64,000 nt of DNA from Ignavibacteriales bacterium (GTDB lineage Bacteria > Bacteroidota > Ignavibacteria > Ignavibacteriales > Ignavibacteriaceae): positions 1,364,001 to 1,428,000 of the forward strand of contig CP065001.1 in NCBI GenBank assembly GCA_016700155.1, in the 5' to 3' direction. The position numbers were made by a program, and so were the translations under genes. The notes below the pieces were generated by a model. The model was not told where the DNA came from, made no database searches, and saw only the letters and a program-made list of their open reading frames with translations. Below are positions 53,188 through 62,320 of this stretch, piece after piece (within the stretch, counting starts at the first letter, position 1; each line of letters opens with the position of its first letter).

Positions 53188-54009
53188 TTAGAATGTAATT
53201 GGAGATTTATTAATGATTGAGATATAAGATTCTGTACCTTCAAGATGCACATTATGTCCAACACCACTCACAATACTATGAACAGCATTTGACAGTATTT
53301 TAGCCATCTCAAAATTTATTTCAGTGAATTTTTTATCTAACTCACCGGTAATGAGCAAGGTTGGAACTATGATATCTTTTAACTGCTCGTACACGTGAGG
53401 CATTACACCTGTCCCAAATCCTTTGAGGGAATTTGCAAGTCCTGTTTTATTGTTTAATAATTTTCTTTCACGAATCTCATTTAGTTTGTGAGCAGGTAAT
53501 TTTTTTTGGGTCCCGAAAATTTCGAGGTTCATCCATTTATCAACAAAATATTCAATCGGATTAGTTAAAATAAATTGAGCAAGATTATTATCTGATTCAA
53601 CGCGTTGTGTTCTTTCTACTTCATCTTTAATTCCAGGAGAAGTACTCTCAAGAATTAGCGCTTTTACTTTCTCGGGATACTTAACGGAAAAAGTCAAAGC
53701 AGCTCTTCCGCCCATTGAATAACCGAGTAAACATACTTTCCTGTCAGTGAAGTGATTTATAACATCAAGAATTTGTTTCGAGATTGCATCCGCAGTATAG
53801 AGAGAAATATCGTCAGGGGAGTCACTTTTGCCGTGACCAATTAAGTCTACCGCAATTGTAAAAAATTCCGGTGATAAATTTTCAATCAATTCAGTCCAAT
53901 CGAGTGATGAACCGGTAAATCCGTGAAGAAGTACTAAAATATTTGTGTCGGAATTTAAATTGCCCTTTACATAAACATTTATGTTAACACCGGAAGAATT
54001 AATCAGCAT
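53188..54009 (-). CDS. menH: SHCHC synthase (MenH), alpha/beta hydrolase
   Basis: A 273-residue alpha/beta hydrolase with LHGFTGSSLDWTELI, the nucleophile elbow GYSMGGRAALTFS and the late His in VGHNVHLEG; Asp lies in ITGELDKKF. In the men context it is the enzyme that removes pyruvate from SEPHCHC. The 5' end overlaps menD by 11 nt. Confidence 0.9.
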   Translation of the reverse strand: MLINSSGVNINVYVKGNLNSDTNILVLLHGFTGSSLDWTELIENLSPEFFTIAVDLIGHGKSDSPDDISLYTADAISKQILDVINHFTDRKVCLLGYSMGGRAALTFSVKYPEKVKALILESTSPGIKDEVERTQRVESDNNLAQFILTNPIEYFVDKWMNLEIFGTQKKLPAHKLNEIRERKLLNNKTGLANSLKGFGTGVMPHVYEQLKDIIVPTLLITGELDKKFTEINFEMAKILSNAVHSIVSGVGHNVHLEGTESYISIINKSPITF

Positions 54010-55774
54010 TTTTCAAACTCATTTCAGCCTGAGCAATTTTTCTAAACTCCACTCTTGACTTAAGTGATTTTTTTGAATCTGTTTTTACTTCAAGAACAAC
54101 CTGCAACTTCGACTTAACAGCTTGCTTAAACCATTTCACTAATTGTGCTGAGGATCTTATGTGAGCGTACTTAACTCCAAATGACCGAACAATTGATTTA
54201 TAATCCAGGTTTTGCGCGGTTATAAAATACTCTTCGAAATGCTTGCGGCTTTTTGATATTGGGAGCGCCCGAAATAGACCTCCGCCGTTATTGTTAATCA
54301 ACACGACTATAAACGGAGTTTTTACTTTTTTAAGATTGACTAAAGAATTGATATCGTAATAAAAAGAAAGATCGCCGGTTATTAGTACTGTCGGTTGTTT
54401 TGAATCAAGGGCAACACCGATTGCGGTTGATGTAATACCATCTATACCGCTGGCGCCGCGGTTGTTGTAAACCCTGATATCTTTATCAGTCTTTGAACCA
54501 AAAGTATCGAGGTCTCGCACCGGCGTACTGTTTGAGATAAACAAGTTTGATTTGTCAGGCAAATTATTTATCACTTCAGTCAGCACTCTTACTTCATTTG
54601 AAAAATCTTTTAATGAAAAATATTTTGTCTTTAATTTTTCAGACTGCTTATCAAGTTGAAGTAATTTTTCATTTCTTTTATCGATTTGACGGATGGATTT
54701 TTCTTTACTCAACTCGTGAATAAATTTTTCAAGAAAAATTTCAGGAGGACATTGAAGAATTTTATGTGCAGTTCCCTGCGGGTCGAACCTGTCACCAAAT
54801 TCATTGATGATATATCTTTTTGAATTTACAGATGCAAAAAAATCTTCAATCACCTTTGAAGTTGGCGTCCTGCCTAATTGTATAATCAGATCAGGATTAA
54901 TTTTGTTTATTAACTCAGGTGAACTAAGAATTGTGTTATAGTTGGTAATCACATTTGATTTATTGTGAACACCAAACCGCAATTGTGAACAGCCATCAGA
55001 GAGTATAGGGTAGCCTGTAAGTTGTGAAAAAGCTGCCGTTAATCTTCGAAGCCTGTATCTTGGTTCACCGGGACCAAAAATTATCATTCCATACGGAGTG
55101 TGCATTATTTCTTTAAGAAGATTTCTTTCCCAAAGGTCAAATGTTTTTGATTTATTCCTTGTAATGATTGGTTTTTGAGCGAAGGTAAAAATAGATTTAA
55201 CCTGACTATCGGAAATACTATCAGTAAAAGATTTTGGCTCAAGTGGTTTTTCAAAAGGGAAGTTAATATGAACTGGTCCGCGATCCGTAAATAATCCTAT
55301 ACCTAAAGCCTTTCTGACTTTACTCAGGAAAGAAAGTATATCCTTATTTTTAGTCGATGGTAAACCCGCATCAAAAAAAAATCTTATGTGATTTGCATAA
55401 ATATTATTCTGATTGATTGTCTGGTTTGCACCGGTATTAACAAGATAATCAGGTCGGTCTGCAGAACAAATAACAAGCGGGATTCTTTGTTGAAAGGCTT
55501 CAATAATTGCAGGATAAAATTCGGCAACAGCAGTACCGGAAGTACATACCAATGCTACTGCGGTCCCGGAAGACTTGGCAAGTCCAAGTGCGATAAATGC
55601 AGAATTTCTTTCATCAACATTAATAAATGTTTTTATTTTTTTGTTTGAAGCGAAAGCAAGAGTAAGTGGAGTACTTCTTGAACCGGGAGAGATACAACAA
55701 TATTTAATTCCAGCAGCAGCGAGAGTTTCTACAAAAGCTTCACACCATAAATAGTTCCGGTTAACTTTTTGCAT
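53999..55774 (-). CDS. menD: SEPHCHC synthase (MenD)
   Basis: A 591-residue thiamine-diphosphate enzyme that adds the succinyl semialdehyde unit from 2-oxoglutarate to isochorismate. Visible are CISPGSRSTPLTLAF, VCTSGTAVAEFYPAIIEA and the ThDP/Mg motif TGDLSFYYDINSL...NNNGGGLFRALP. The N-terminal NYLWCEAFVETLAAAGIKY is typical. It starts 1 nt after the menF stop. Confidence 0.96.
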   Translation of the reverse strand: MQKVNRNYLWCEAFVETLAAAGIKYCCISPGSRSTPLTLAFASNKKIKTFINVDERNSAFIALGLAKSSGTAVALVCTSGTAVAEFYPAIIEAFQQRIPLVICSADRPDYLVNTGANQTINQNNIYANHIRFFFDAGLPSTKNKDILSFLSKVRKALGIGLFTDRGPVHINFPFEKPLEPKSFTDSISDSQVKSIFTFAQKPIITRNKSKTFDLWERNLLKEIMHTPYGMIIFGPGEPRYRLRRLTAAFSQLTGYPILSDGCSQLRFGVHNKSNVITNYNTILSSPELINKINPDLIIQLGRTPTSKVIEDFFASVNSKRYIINEFGDRFDPQGTAHKILQCPPEIFLEKFIHELSKEKSIRQIDKRNEKLLQLDKQSEKLKTKYFSLKDFSNEVRVLTEVINNLPDKSNLFISNSTPVRDLDTFGSKTDKDIRVYNNRGASGIDGITSTAIGVALDSKQPTVLITGDLSFYYDINSLVNLKKVKTPFIVVLINNNGGGLFRALPISKSRKHFEEYFITAQNLDYKSIVRSFGVKYAHIRSSAQLVKWFKQAVKSKLQVVLEVKTDSKKSLKSRVEFRKIAQAEMSLKNAD

Positions 55775-55775
55775 T

Positions 55776-57179
55776 TCAGGAAAAGACGGAGAGAATGGAT
55801 TTTAACTTTATTTCTGTTTCAGAGTATTCTTCGTCGGGATTACTGTCAGGTACAATTCCGGCACCAGAATATGCAAGCACCCGGCTGCCAATGCTTAACC
55901 CTGAACGAATTCCCACAACAAGTTCAACTGAGTTATTAAAATTGAACCAGCCGATTATACCTGAATACAAACCTCTCTGATCAGTTTCAAGGTCTTCAAT
56001 AATATTTAAAGCCGTTTCTTTCGGAACGCCACAAACAGCAGGAGTGGGAAAAAGATCTTTAACCAATCCGAAAATATTTGATGCTGATGAATTGTGACAC
56101 GTTATTCTTGTATAAAGGTGCTGAATATTTTTCAACTTGCGAACTGTAAGCTGTTCAACTGCAGGGACTGATCCTGAATAAGTCTTTAATGAATTGATGA
56201 TATGCTCGGTGACCAGATTATGTTCACGAAGGTTTTTATCGCTCTTCAATAAATCGGATTCAAGCTGTTTATCCTCGGCATCATCTTTACCACGCACTGA
56301 TGAGCCGGCAAGAGCACCTGTTGTAAATTCATTGTCATTCAGTTTCAATAGTAATTCAGGTGATGCGCCGAAGAATGCTGATTTATTATTCCGGTAAATA
56401 AAAATATAACAACCGTCATTAGACAACCGTAGTTTATCTTTTACAAATCCTAATGACGGCTCATCTGTAAGCTGTAATTCAACCCTTCTTGATATCACTG
56501 CTTTCTTAAGTGACCCATCTTCCAGTTTATCTATGAGCTGCTGAACAATGGTCTTCCATTTTTTTTTATCTTTAGGTGTATTACCTGAAACGGCTTTAAT
56601 TGTAACTGAACTAGTTTCGTCATCCTTAGTCTTTAAAATGATTTCCAGCTTAGACTTTAGTTTCTTTACAACTCTGTCTTCCGATGAAGTTGAAGGTACA
56701 AGTGAATTGAAAATCAGAAATACTTTTTCTGACTGCTTGAAAAAAATAATTTCCGGCAGAAACCATGTTGAATCATTAAAATCTTTCCAGTCATTATCTG
56801 AATGCTCAACTGTGAATTTCATTGCACCGACAAATAAAGGAAATTGCATCCCGTTATAGTCAGACTGATTTGAAATAAATTTTTCCCGCCAGCCTTTTAG
56901 TTTTTTTTCAGTGGCAGCAAATCTGCCGTCACCATTCTCAGCAACAGTTAGAATTTCATCAAGCGCAAGAAATGAAAACTTTTCAACCGGATTATTATAA
57001 TAAAATGATCTTGGAAATAATTTTGAAAGCGAATCGATTTTCTTTTCAAAGTCAAAACCCGGAATTGGTATGATGAAATTAATCAACACCTGTCCATCGG
57101 GTGCATCTTTTATTTTTGATTTGGAACCGGCAAGAAAATTATTTAAAGAAGAAATTATTTCTGTTGATATGTCCTGCAT
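55776..57179 (-). CDS. menF: Isochorismate synthase (MenF)
   Basis: A 467-residue chorismate-utilising enzyme. The conserved C-terminal half has KKAVISRRVEL, FFGASPELLLKL, GALAGSSVRGKDDAED, REHNLVTEHI, PAVCGVPKETAL and GLYSGIIGWFNF, with the metal-binding Glu residues at EHxxV and the C-terminal SGAGIVPDSNPDEEYSETEIK. It makes isochorismate for MenD, though menaquinone-linked MenF is not distinguished from EntC by motif; the operon decides. First gene of the men operon. Confidence 0.94.
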   Translation of the reverse strand: MQDISTEIISSLNNFLAGSKSKIKDAPDGQVLINFIIPIPGFDFEKKIDSLSKLFPRSFYYNNPVEKFSFLALDEILTVAENGDGRFAATEKKLKGWREKFISNQSDYNGMQFPLFVGAMKFTVEHSDNDWKDFNDSTWFLPEIIFFKQSEKVFLIFNSLVPSTSSEDRVVKKLKSKLEIILKTKDDETSSVTIKAVSGNTPKDKKKWKTIVQQLIDKLEDGSLKKAVISRRVELQLTDEPSLGFVKDKLRLSNDGCYIFIYRNNKSAFFGASPELLLKLNDNEFTTGALAGSSVRGKDDAEDKQLESDLLKSDKNLREHNLVTEHIINSLKTYSGSVPAVEQLTVRKLKNIQHLYTRITCHNSSASNIFGLVKDLFPTPAVCGVPKETALNIIEDLETDQRGLYSGIIGWFNFNNSVELVVGIRSGLSIGSRVLAYSGAGIVPDSNPDEEYSETEIKLKSILSVFS

Positions 57180-57202
57180 TGAATATTCTGATATTTTTTT
57201 CT

Positions 57203-57232
57203 CAAATATAATTTTTATTAAAAAAGATTCAA
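57203..57232 (-). promoter_or_regulatory. Well-matched promoter of the men operon
   Basis: Minus strand: TTG (57232-57230), 19-nt spacer, TATATTTG (57210-57203), both elements perfect. Transcription would start near 57198, about 20 nt before menF. Confidence 0.75.
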
Positions 57233-57265
57233 ATGAAGAATATTTTAAGTTTGATAATAAACTCT

Positions 57266-58219
57266 CTAAAAATGGATGTCAGTTTCCACAGTCTCCAATA
57301 ATCTTAAGTAACTTTCATATCTTTCTGTGCTGATAAGCCCATCATCCACTGCTGTTATAACGGCACAACCGGGTTCGTGGCTGTGAGTACAGGTATTAAA
57401 TCTGCAATTATTGCTGAACTTTGTGAACTCAATATAATAATGACCAAGGTTTTCTTTACTCACACCAAAAGGTTCAATTTCGCGAATGCCCGGAGTATCT
57501 ATAACATAAGTATCAATATCTGTTTTAAGCATCGTTGCGGTTACTGTGGTATGCGTCCCTTTAACAGTGAATGTTGAAACATTACCTGTCGCAAGATTAA
57601 AACCCGGAAATACAATATTAAGCAGCGATGATTTTCCAACACCTGAATGACCAAAGAACAAACTGACTTTTGATTTGATTTCAGATTTTAGCTGATCTAT
57701 TCCAATATTGGATGTTACGCTCGTAAGAAAAACCCGGTAGCCAATGCCTGTATAAAGATCAATCCAGAAATCCATTTGTTCATCACGAATTAAATCGGAT
57801 TTGTTGATGATGATACTTGCAGGTATCTGTGAACTTTCTGCAAGAACAAGAAACCTGTCTACAACCTTGTTGTTAAATACCGGTTCATCGACGCTTGTAA
57901 CAACAAACAACTCATCGATGTTAGAAGCGATAATCTGTTCAAGTCTTTCACCTCTTACACCTGCGCCTTTCAGTTTTGGGGCTTTACGAGATAAATAATT
58001 ATTCCTAGGATTAATTGAAGTGATAACTCCTGTGTTGTCATTGTTTAATTGAATTTCAACTCTGTCTCCAACAACAACAATATCCGTGTTATAGAGTTTA
58101 TCTTTTTTGTGAAGTAGATCTTTTTTGAATTTTCCCGGCAGTGAACAGCGTAGATTTTCCCCCTCATCACTTATGAAGTAATAATCCTTACTCTCAATTC
58201 TGCAGATTGTGCCTTTGAT
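57266..58219 (-). CDS. rsgA: Ribosome small-subunit GTPase RsgA with non-canonical ATC start
   Basis: A 317-residue circularly permuted GTPase that matures the 30S subunit. An N-terminal OB-fold (KGTICRIESKDYYFI...) precedes the GTPase domain (INKSDL G4, FFGHSGVGKSSLLN G1, TPGIREIE G3) and a C-terminal Cys-His zinc region (CRFNTCTHSHEPGC). The frame has no ATG, GTG or TTG before residue 104 (57910), yet the OB-fold is intact and an AGGAG lies 6 nt before an ATC at 58217-58219. The normal N-terminus reads MKGT..., so ATC stands where ATG is expected. A start at 57910 would remove the OB-fold. Confidence 0.85.
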   Translation of the reverse strand: MKGTICRIESKDYYFISDEGENLRCSLPGKFKKDLLHKKDKLYNTDIVVVGDRVEIQLNNDNTGVITSINPRNNYLSRKAPKLKGAGVRGERLEQIIASNIDELFVVTSVDEPVFNNKVVDRFLVLAESSQIPASIIINKSDLIRDEQMDFWIDLYTGIGYRVFLTSVTSNIGIDQLKSEIKSKVSLFFGHSGVGKSSLLNIVFPGFNLATGNVSTFTVKGTHTTVTATMLKTDIDTYVIDTPGIREIEPFGVSKENLGHYYIEFTKFSNNCRFNTCTHSHEPGCAVITAVDDGLISTERYESYLRLLETVETDIHF

Positions 58220-58231
58220 TTCTTTCTCCTG

Positions 58232-58260
58232 AAAATAAAAAACGCCATAAAAATATGGCG
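58232..58260 (-). terminator. Terminator of the FadL-like gene, abutting the rsgA RBS
   Basis: Minus strand: a 7-bp stem CGCCATA/TATGGCG (4-nt loop) is followed by TTTTTTATTTT. It ends the 58295-59737 transcript, and the rsgA Shine-Dalgarno begins 1-2 nt after the T tract. Confidence 0.88.
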
Positions 58261-58294
58261 CTTAATTAATAATATCAAACTTCAAATTTATTGT

Positions 58295-59737
58295 CTAGAA
58301 CCTGTATGTAAACGACAGCATAAGATGATCGTTTGTAAGCTTTTGGAAGGTACGTGATTGAATTTCTCCGTTAGGTCCGCTGTAATTATCTCCGAAATCT
58401 TCCCACCAACCATGTGCATAACCTATATCAATCCCGATCATTTCACTGGTAAGAAATCCTAATCCGGCAGTGAGATATTTTTTATCAAATGTTGATGGAT
58501 CTTCTTTATAAGCAGATGGAATGGTGAAGTAACCGCCTCTTAGTCTTAAGCCGATAACCGGAATGGTATATTCCGCACCGACATTATACGCGAGTACGGT
58601 ACCGAGCTGATCTTTTATTAACTTATTTTGATTTGCGAAGTAACTATCTGAAATTCCTTGCGGGTTATCGAATTCAAGTTCTGAATAATTTGTCAAAGAC
58701 ACCTCAGCATTTGCAACAAGTCCTGCCAGGTTAATCGAAAAACCTGCTGAGAAAGTAAATGGAGTGATGATATCGAATTCAACTTCGTCTGAGTAATCTT
58801 CCGGGTTTAATTCATAAAAAGTAGTCGCAAATTCACTGCTGCCGTTTACAGTAAACTTCTCTTTAACAGTATAATATTTGGGGAATTGTATAGTTGCACC
58901 GAATCTGGCAAAATCATGAAATTGATAAAGCATTCCAAGTTTGAAATCCCACCCGGAAAGTTCCCAGTCAAGGACGCGATTCAGTTCAAATGTTTTAAAA
59001 CCCATTGTTTCAGGATAACCGGGAGCTGTTTCAACATTAGCATAAATCCCTATGTTATCATCCTCGAAATAATCATTAACGGAATTATAATCGCCGCTTA
59101 TGATACTTAGGTTTCCACCAATAAAAAAGTTTTTTTGAATTTCTATTGCACCCGAAAATGTCCAGTTATCAACTGAGCCTTCGGTTAATATATCCCCGCT
59201 CTGGTTTAACCTTCCATTGATTACAGATACATACCCGCTGTCATCACTTAGAAAAAGATCATAAGGAATGTTGGTGTTCTCAAGATCCTGGATTAGAGAG
59301 TTATTGTTGGGATTGAACCCGTCGAATTTAAGTGCTGATGTAAAATCTTTGGTGCGGTGATAAGAAAGTCCAAATACCAGACTTCCTCTCATCGTTGGAA
59401 AGGGGAAAGCAAAACTAAGTCTGTTCAATTGTGTAGTGCTGTTTGAATAGTCGGACTTATTATTAAAAAATGTTGCCTCATTATTTACAATGTTGTGTTC
59501 GATTCCGCCTGAAAACTCAAGTCGTTTTATTAAACCGAATCCGGCAGGATTAAAAAATGATGCAGAAGCATCATCACTTATTGCTATATAACTGTTACCC
59601 ATACCTAAAGCTCTTGCGTTTGAGCCGAGACCATTAATTCCTAAACGGAGAGCATCATTAATATTTTGTCCGAATGAATACGATGCAATTATGATGCTTA
59701 GAATTACAATCCATAATTTTGAGTTTTGTGTGAACAT
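58295..59737 (-). CDS. OmpP1/FadL-type outer-membrane transport barrel
   Basis: A 480-residue precursor with signal peptide (cleavage near YSFGQ). The N-terminal 'GLGSNARALGMGNSYIAISDDASASFFNPAGFG' is the family signature of FadL/OmpP1/TodX proteins, which carry hydrophobic molecules across the outer membrane, and the C-terminus ends in aromatic F as in barrels. It overlaps the upstream lipoprotein gene by 1 nt (TAATG), so the two are translationally coupled. Ligand unknown; fatty acids or aromatics are usual. Confidence 0.88.
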   Translation of the reverse strand: MFTQNSKLWIVILSIIIASYSFGQNINDALRLGINGLGSNARALGMGNSYIAISDDASASFFNPAGFGLIKRLEFSGGIEHNIVNNEATFFNNKSDYSNSTTQLNRLSFAFPFPTMRGSLVFGLSYHRTKDFTSALKFDGFNPNNNSLIQDLENTNIPYDLFLSDDSGYVSVINGRLNQSGDILTEGSVDNWTFSGAIEIQKNFFIGGNLSIISGDYNSVNDYFEDDNIGIYANVETAPGYPETMGFKTFELNRVLDWELSGWDFKLGMLYQFHDFARFGATIQFPKYYTVKEKFTVNGSSEFATTFYELNPEDYSDEVEFDIITPFTFSAGFSINLAGLVANAEVSLTNYSELEFDNPQGISDSYFANQNKLIKDQLGTVLAYNVGAEYTIPVIGLRLRGGYFTIPSAYKEDPSTFDKKYLTAGLGFLTSEMIGIDIGYAHGWWEDFGDNYSGPNGEIQSRTFQKLTNDHLMLSFTYRF

Positions 59738-60228
59738 TATCTTCTTTTCCCGTCTGAATTTCTATTTCCGTCATTATTCCTGGTTGAATTCTGGGAACTT
59801 CCGGAATTATTTGTTCGGTTTGTATTATCAGTTTGAATTGTTCTGTCCGTATTTCCTGAATTTGAATTTCCATTTGAGGACTGAGAACTACCATCCCTGG
59901 TAGGAGGAGGAGTTGTTAAGACTTCATTGGGATTTCTTGAATTTCCTGAAACCCTTCCGCCTCCATCATTTCGCAGAGTATTTATTGCGGGATTCTTGTC
60001 TCTGTCAATGGTTCTTTCTTTTGTTGGGGGAGTAATACTTAACCACCAAGGATAGTTATAAAAGTAATCATAATGTCCGTAGTATTGACCATCGTAATAA
60101 TTATCATATGATACTTCTGAATTACTTTCATCCGGAAAATCCATATCAGGTTCCCACACAACAGTGTAACATCCTGTAACAGGAATTAAGAATAAAAATA
60201 CAATCAGAATTAATGCTTGCTTTTTCAT
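59737..60228 (-). CDS. Lipoprotein with aromatic and Asn/Ser/Asp-rich segments
   Basis: A 163-residue lipoprotein with lipobox PVTGC (C20) followed by YTVVWEPD, a Tyr-rich stretch (YDNYYDGQYYGHYDYFYNYPWW) and a long Asn/Ser/Asp/Arg low-complexity tail. No family is recognised. It resembles its upstream neighbour (60231-61340) in the TGCYT lipobox region and composition, so the two are likely paralogues. Its stop overlaps the FadL-like start, which suggests they work together at the outer membrane. Confidence 0.75.
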   Translation of the reverse strand: MKKQALILIVFLFLIPVTGCYTVVWEPDMDFPDESNSEVSYDNYYDGQYYGHYDYFYNYPWWLSITPPTKERTIDRDKNPAINTLRNDGGGRVSGNSRNPNEVLTTPPPTRDGSSQSSNGNSNSGNTDRTIQTDNTNRTNNSGSSQNSTRNNDGNRNSDGKRR

Positions 60229-60230
60229 AA

Positions 60231-61340
60231 TTATCTCCTGCGGTCGCGTGAACCGCTGTTCTGACTTCCGTTATTTCTTGGAGGATTAGTATTAGTTCTC
60301 GGTGGAGTATTATTCTGTCTTGGAGGATTATACTGCTGTCTCGGAGGATTTGTATTCCTGTTCGTTCCGACGTTTGGTGATTTAGTATTTCCTCTTGTAT
60401 CACGGTTTACACCAGGGCTCTTTCTTTTTTCCGGTGTTTTAAATTTTTGATTATCTCTTCCGGTATTTTGATTACCATTATTTCTCTTCACATCACGCTG
60501 TTCGGTTTTCTTTCTATCTAAAACCCTTGGAGGCGTAACCTTTCTTTCTTTATCTAATGACTCTCGTTTATTTCTATCAGTAGTAACTTTACGATCTTTG
60601 TTCCGCGTTGTTGTTAATACATCTCGTGTAGTCCTTGTTCTATTTATAGCATCTCTGTCTTTTAGATCACGATCTCTCTCATTTAATGCTGTCCTGTTTT
60701 TATCTCTGATAGATGTTGGGTTTCGCATAAGATCTCTATCCCGTGATCCTCTGTTACCATCAACAAGTGAACGATTGTTATCTCTTGTAAGATTTCCACG
60801 CGTCACAAAACTATTTCTCAACCCATCGTTGTTTCTTAATCTGTATTGATCGCGTGTCCTGTCCCTGTAAATCCCTCCGTTGTTATCCCAATGGGAATAG
60901 TAATATCCTGGATAATAGTTATACCATGGGTAGTAGTATACATAAACAGGAGAATAATAGAAGGGTGAGCACCAACCAGGATACCAAACCGACCAATAAA
61001 AAGGATCCCAGCAAAACGGATCATAGTAGGAATATCCCCAATATGCACCAACATAAACTGATGGATGATAACCCCAATAATATCTTCTGTATGTCGGGTA
61101 ACCGCCGAAGTAATAATTATTTTCAACTACAGTTTCTGAATCTTCATACTCGGTTTGCTCATCACCATAATATGAAGTGTCATCTTCTGTATCATCGCTG
61201 TAAACTGTTTGATCATCATTCCAGTCCCTTCGGTACACATCATCCTGGTAATCTCTGGTTGCCAGTTGTGTGTAACAGCCAGTAAATGTCAGGATAACCA
61301 ACGGTAGCACTACTAAAACTATTTGTCTCAAATCCTTCAT
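60231..61340 (-). CDS. Aromatic- and Arg/Asn/Asp-rich lipoprotein
   Basis: A 369-residue lipoprotein with lipobox TFTGC (C22) followed by YTQLATRD, an acidic part, a Tyr/Trp-rich section (about 80-155, e.g. YYWGYHPSVYVGAYWGYSYYD) and a C-terminal half rich in Arg, Asn and Asp with repeated RDR/RDN words. No recognised domain. The start is placed at 61340 because GGAGG lies 7 nt upstream; a longer frame starts at 61385. It is 2 nt from the smaller paralogue. A role in surface structure or RNA/polyanion binding is only conjecture. Confidence 0.75.
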   Translation of the reverse strand: MKDLRQIVLVVLPLVILTFTGCYTQLATRDYQDDVYRRDWNDDQTVYSDDTEDDTSYYGDEQTEYEDSETVVENNYYFGGYPTYRRYYWGYHPSVYVGAYWGYSYYDPFCWDPFYWSVWYPGWCSPFYYSPVYVYYYPWYNYYPGYYYSHWDNNGGIYRDRTRDQYRLRNNDGLRNSFVTRGNLTRDNNRSLVDGNRGSRDRDLMRNPTSIRDKNRTALNERDRDLKDRDAINRTRTTRDVLTTTRNKDRKVTTDRNKRESLDKERKVTPPRVLDRKKTEQRDVKRNNGNQNTGRDNQKFKTPEKRKSPGVNRDTRGNTKSPNVGTNRNTNPPRQQYNPPRQNNTPPRTNTNPPRNNGSQNSGSRDRRR

Positions 61341-61493
61341 TTTGATTTCCTCCATAAAAACTGGTTTAAATTCTGCAAAAATCACGCCTGATAAAATATA
61401 GAAATGAATGCCTGGGGAGAATTGATTTTTGCTTTGTGTACACTAAAATGAACTTCATTGTACAATCGAGTTAACAGATTTTTTAATATCTGG

Positions 61494-62270
61494 TCAGAAA
61501 ATACTCTTGATATACTCAATTCGTAGCGATCTGTCCGCACTGCTCGGTTTCCATTTTTTATTATCAAGAAGGTCTCTTAGATCAAATCCGAGAGTAAAGC
61601 CCTCACCGACTGACCATCTTACTCCGATATTTAAATAGCCATTTCCTTTTCCATAATAAATATTGGAGTTATCATTCAGTGAAAAATTATAATCTGCAAC
61701 CAATGAAAAAACTGGACCGAGTGTTTTTTCAATACCTGCAAAAAAGTTCAGATAGTTATCACCATCTTTATTTTCAAGAGAATAGTTCACTGTGCCATGA
61801 ATACTCATATAACCAAGTAAATCAAAATTCTTACTTACTGCTCCAAAAAATCCAGGTGATTTTATCGCGTAACGGTTATCATCGCTGAAGTATTCGCCTT
61901 TTCCCTGTGAATCAAATCCTAAAGTGATTGCCGGAATTGTTGTTGATTCATTTAAAACACGGACTCGTAAATTTACTCCGGGAAGTTTGTACCATCGTGG
62001 TGAACCTGCGCCGATTATGTTTGCGCCGCCGTATGAAATTCCGAAACTAATATTTGTGAAAACTCCTACTTCCATTTTCGAAACTACAACACCTTCCGGC
62101 AGCACATCGGTAGTAATACCGACAAAACCTTTTTCAAGAATTCCTGCGGTCGGCATATCAACAAGTGAGCGATACTCAAACTTTGCAGTCTCACCGGCTG
62201 AGCCTTGTGCAAATCCTTTGCATGAAATTAAAACAATGAATAATGAAGGAAGGATTATCAGCTTTTTCAT
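61494..62270 (-). CDS. Outer-membrane barrel-like protein, unknown function
   Basis: A 258-residue precursor with signal peptide (cleavage near KGFAQ). Alternating hydrophobic strands such as FGISYGGANIIG, VNLRVRVLNES and LNIGVRWSVGEGFTLGFDLRDLLD, with C-terminal F, suggest a small beta-barrel. The 'MPTAGILEKGFVG' start recalls YjbH-like proteins but is not conclusive. It lies between the lipoprotein pair and a membrane-anchored protein, on the same strand. Confidence 0.65.
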   Translation of the reverse strand: MKKLIILPSLFIVLISCKGFAQGSAGETAKFEYRSLVDMPTAGILEKGFVGITTDVLPEGVVVSKMEVGVFTNISFGISYGGANIIGAGSPRWYKLPGVNLRVRVLNESTTIPAITLGFDSQGKGEYFSDDNRYAIKSPGFFGAVSKNFDLLGYMSIHGTVNYSLENKDGDNYLNFFAGIEKTLGPVFSLVADYNFSLNDNSNIYYGKGNGYLNIGVRWSVGEGFTLGFDLRDLLDNKKWKPSSADRSLRIEYIKSIF

Positions 62271-62308
62271 AAATCCTCTGTAATGTAAATATGAATTTTC
62301 ATCCGCAG

Positions 62309-62316
62309 CAAAAATA
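62309..62316 (-). promoter_or_regulatory. Candidate -7 element for the barrel-like gene
   Basis: TATTTTTG on the minus strand fits TAnnTTTG, about 39 nt upstream of the start. The -33 site is not clear. Confidence 0.3.
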
Positions 62317-62320
62317 CAAA

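Noticed and set aside
57266..57910. A short 214-residue rsgA from TTG at 57910
   Set aside because: The frame continues 103 codons upstream with intact OB-fold residues and a Shine-Dalgarno; truncation would remove a needed domain.
57266..58219. rsgA as a pseudogene
   Set aside because: There is no internal stop or frameshift and all GTPase and zinc motifs are intact; only the start codon is odd.
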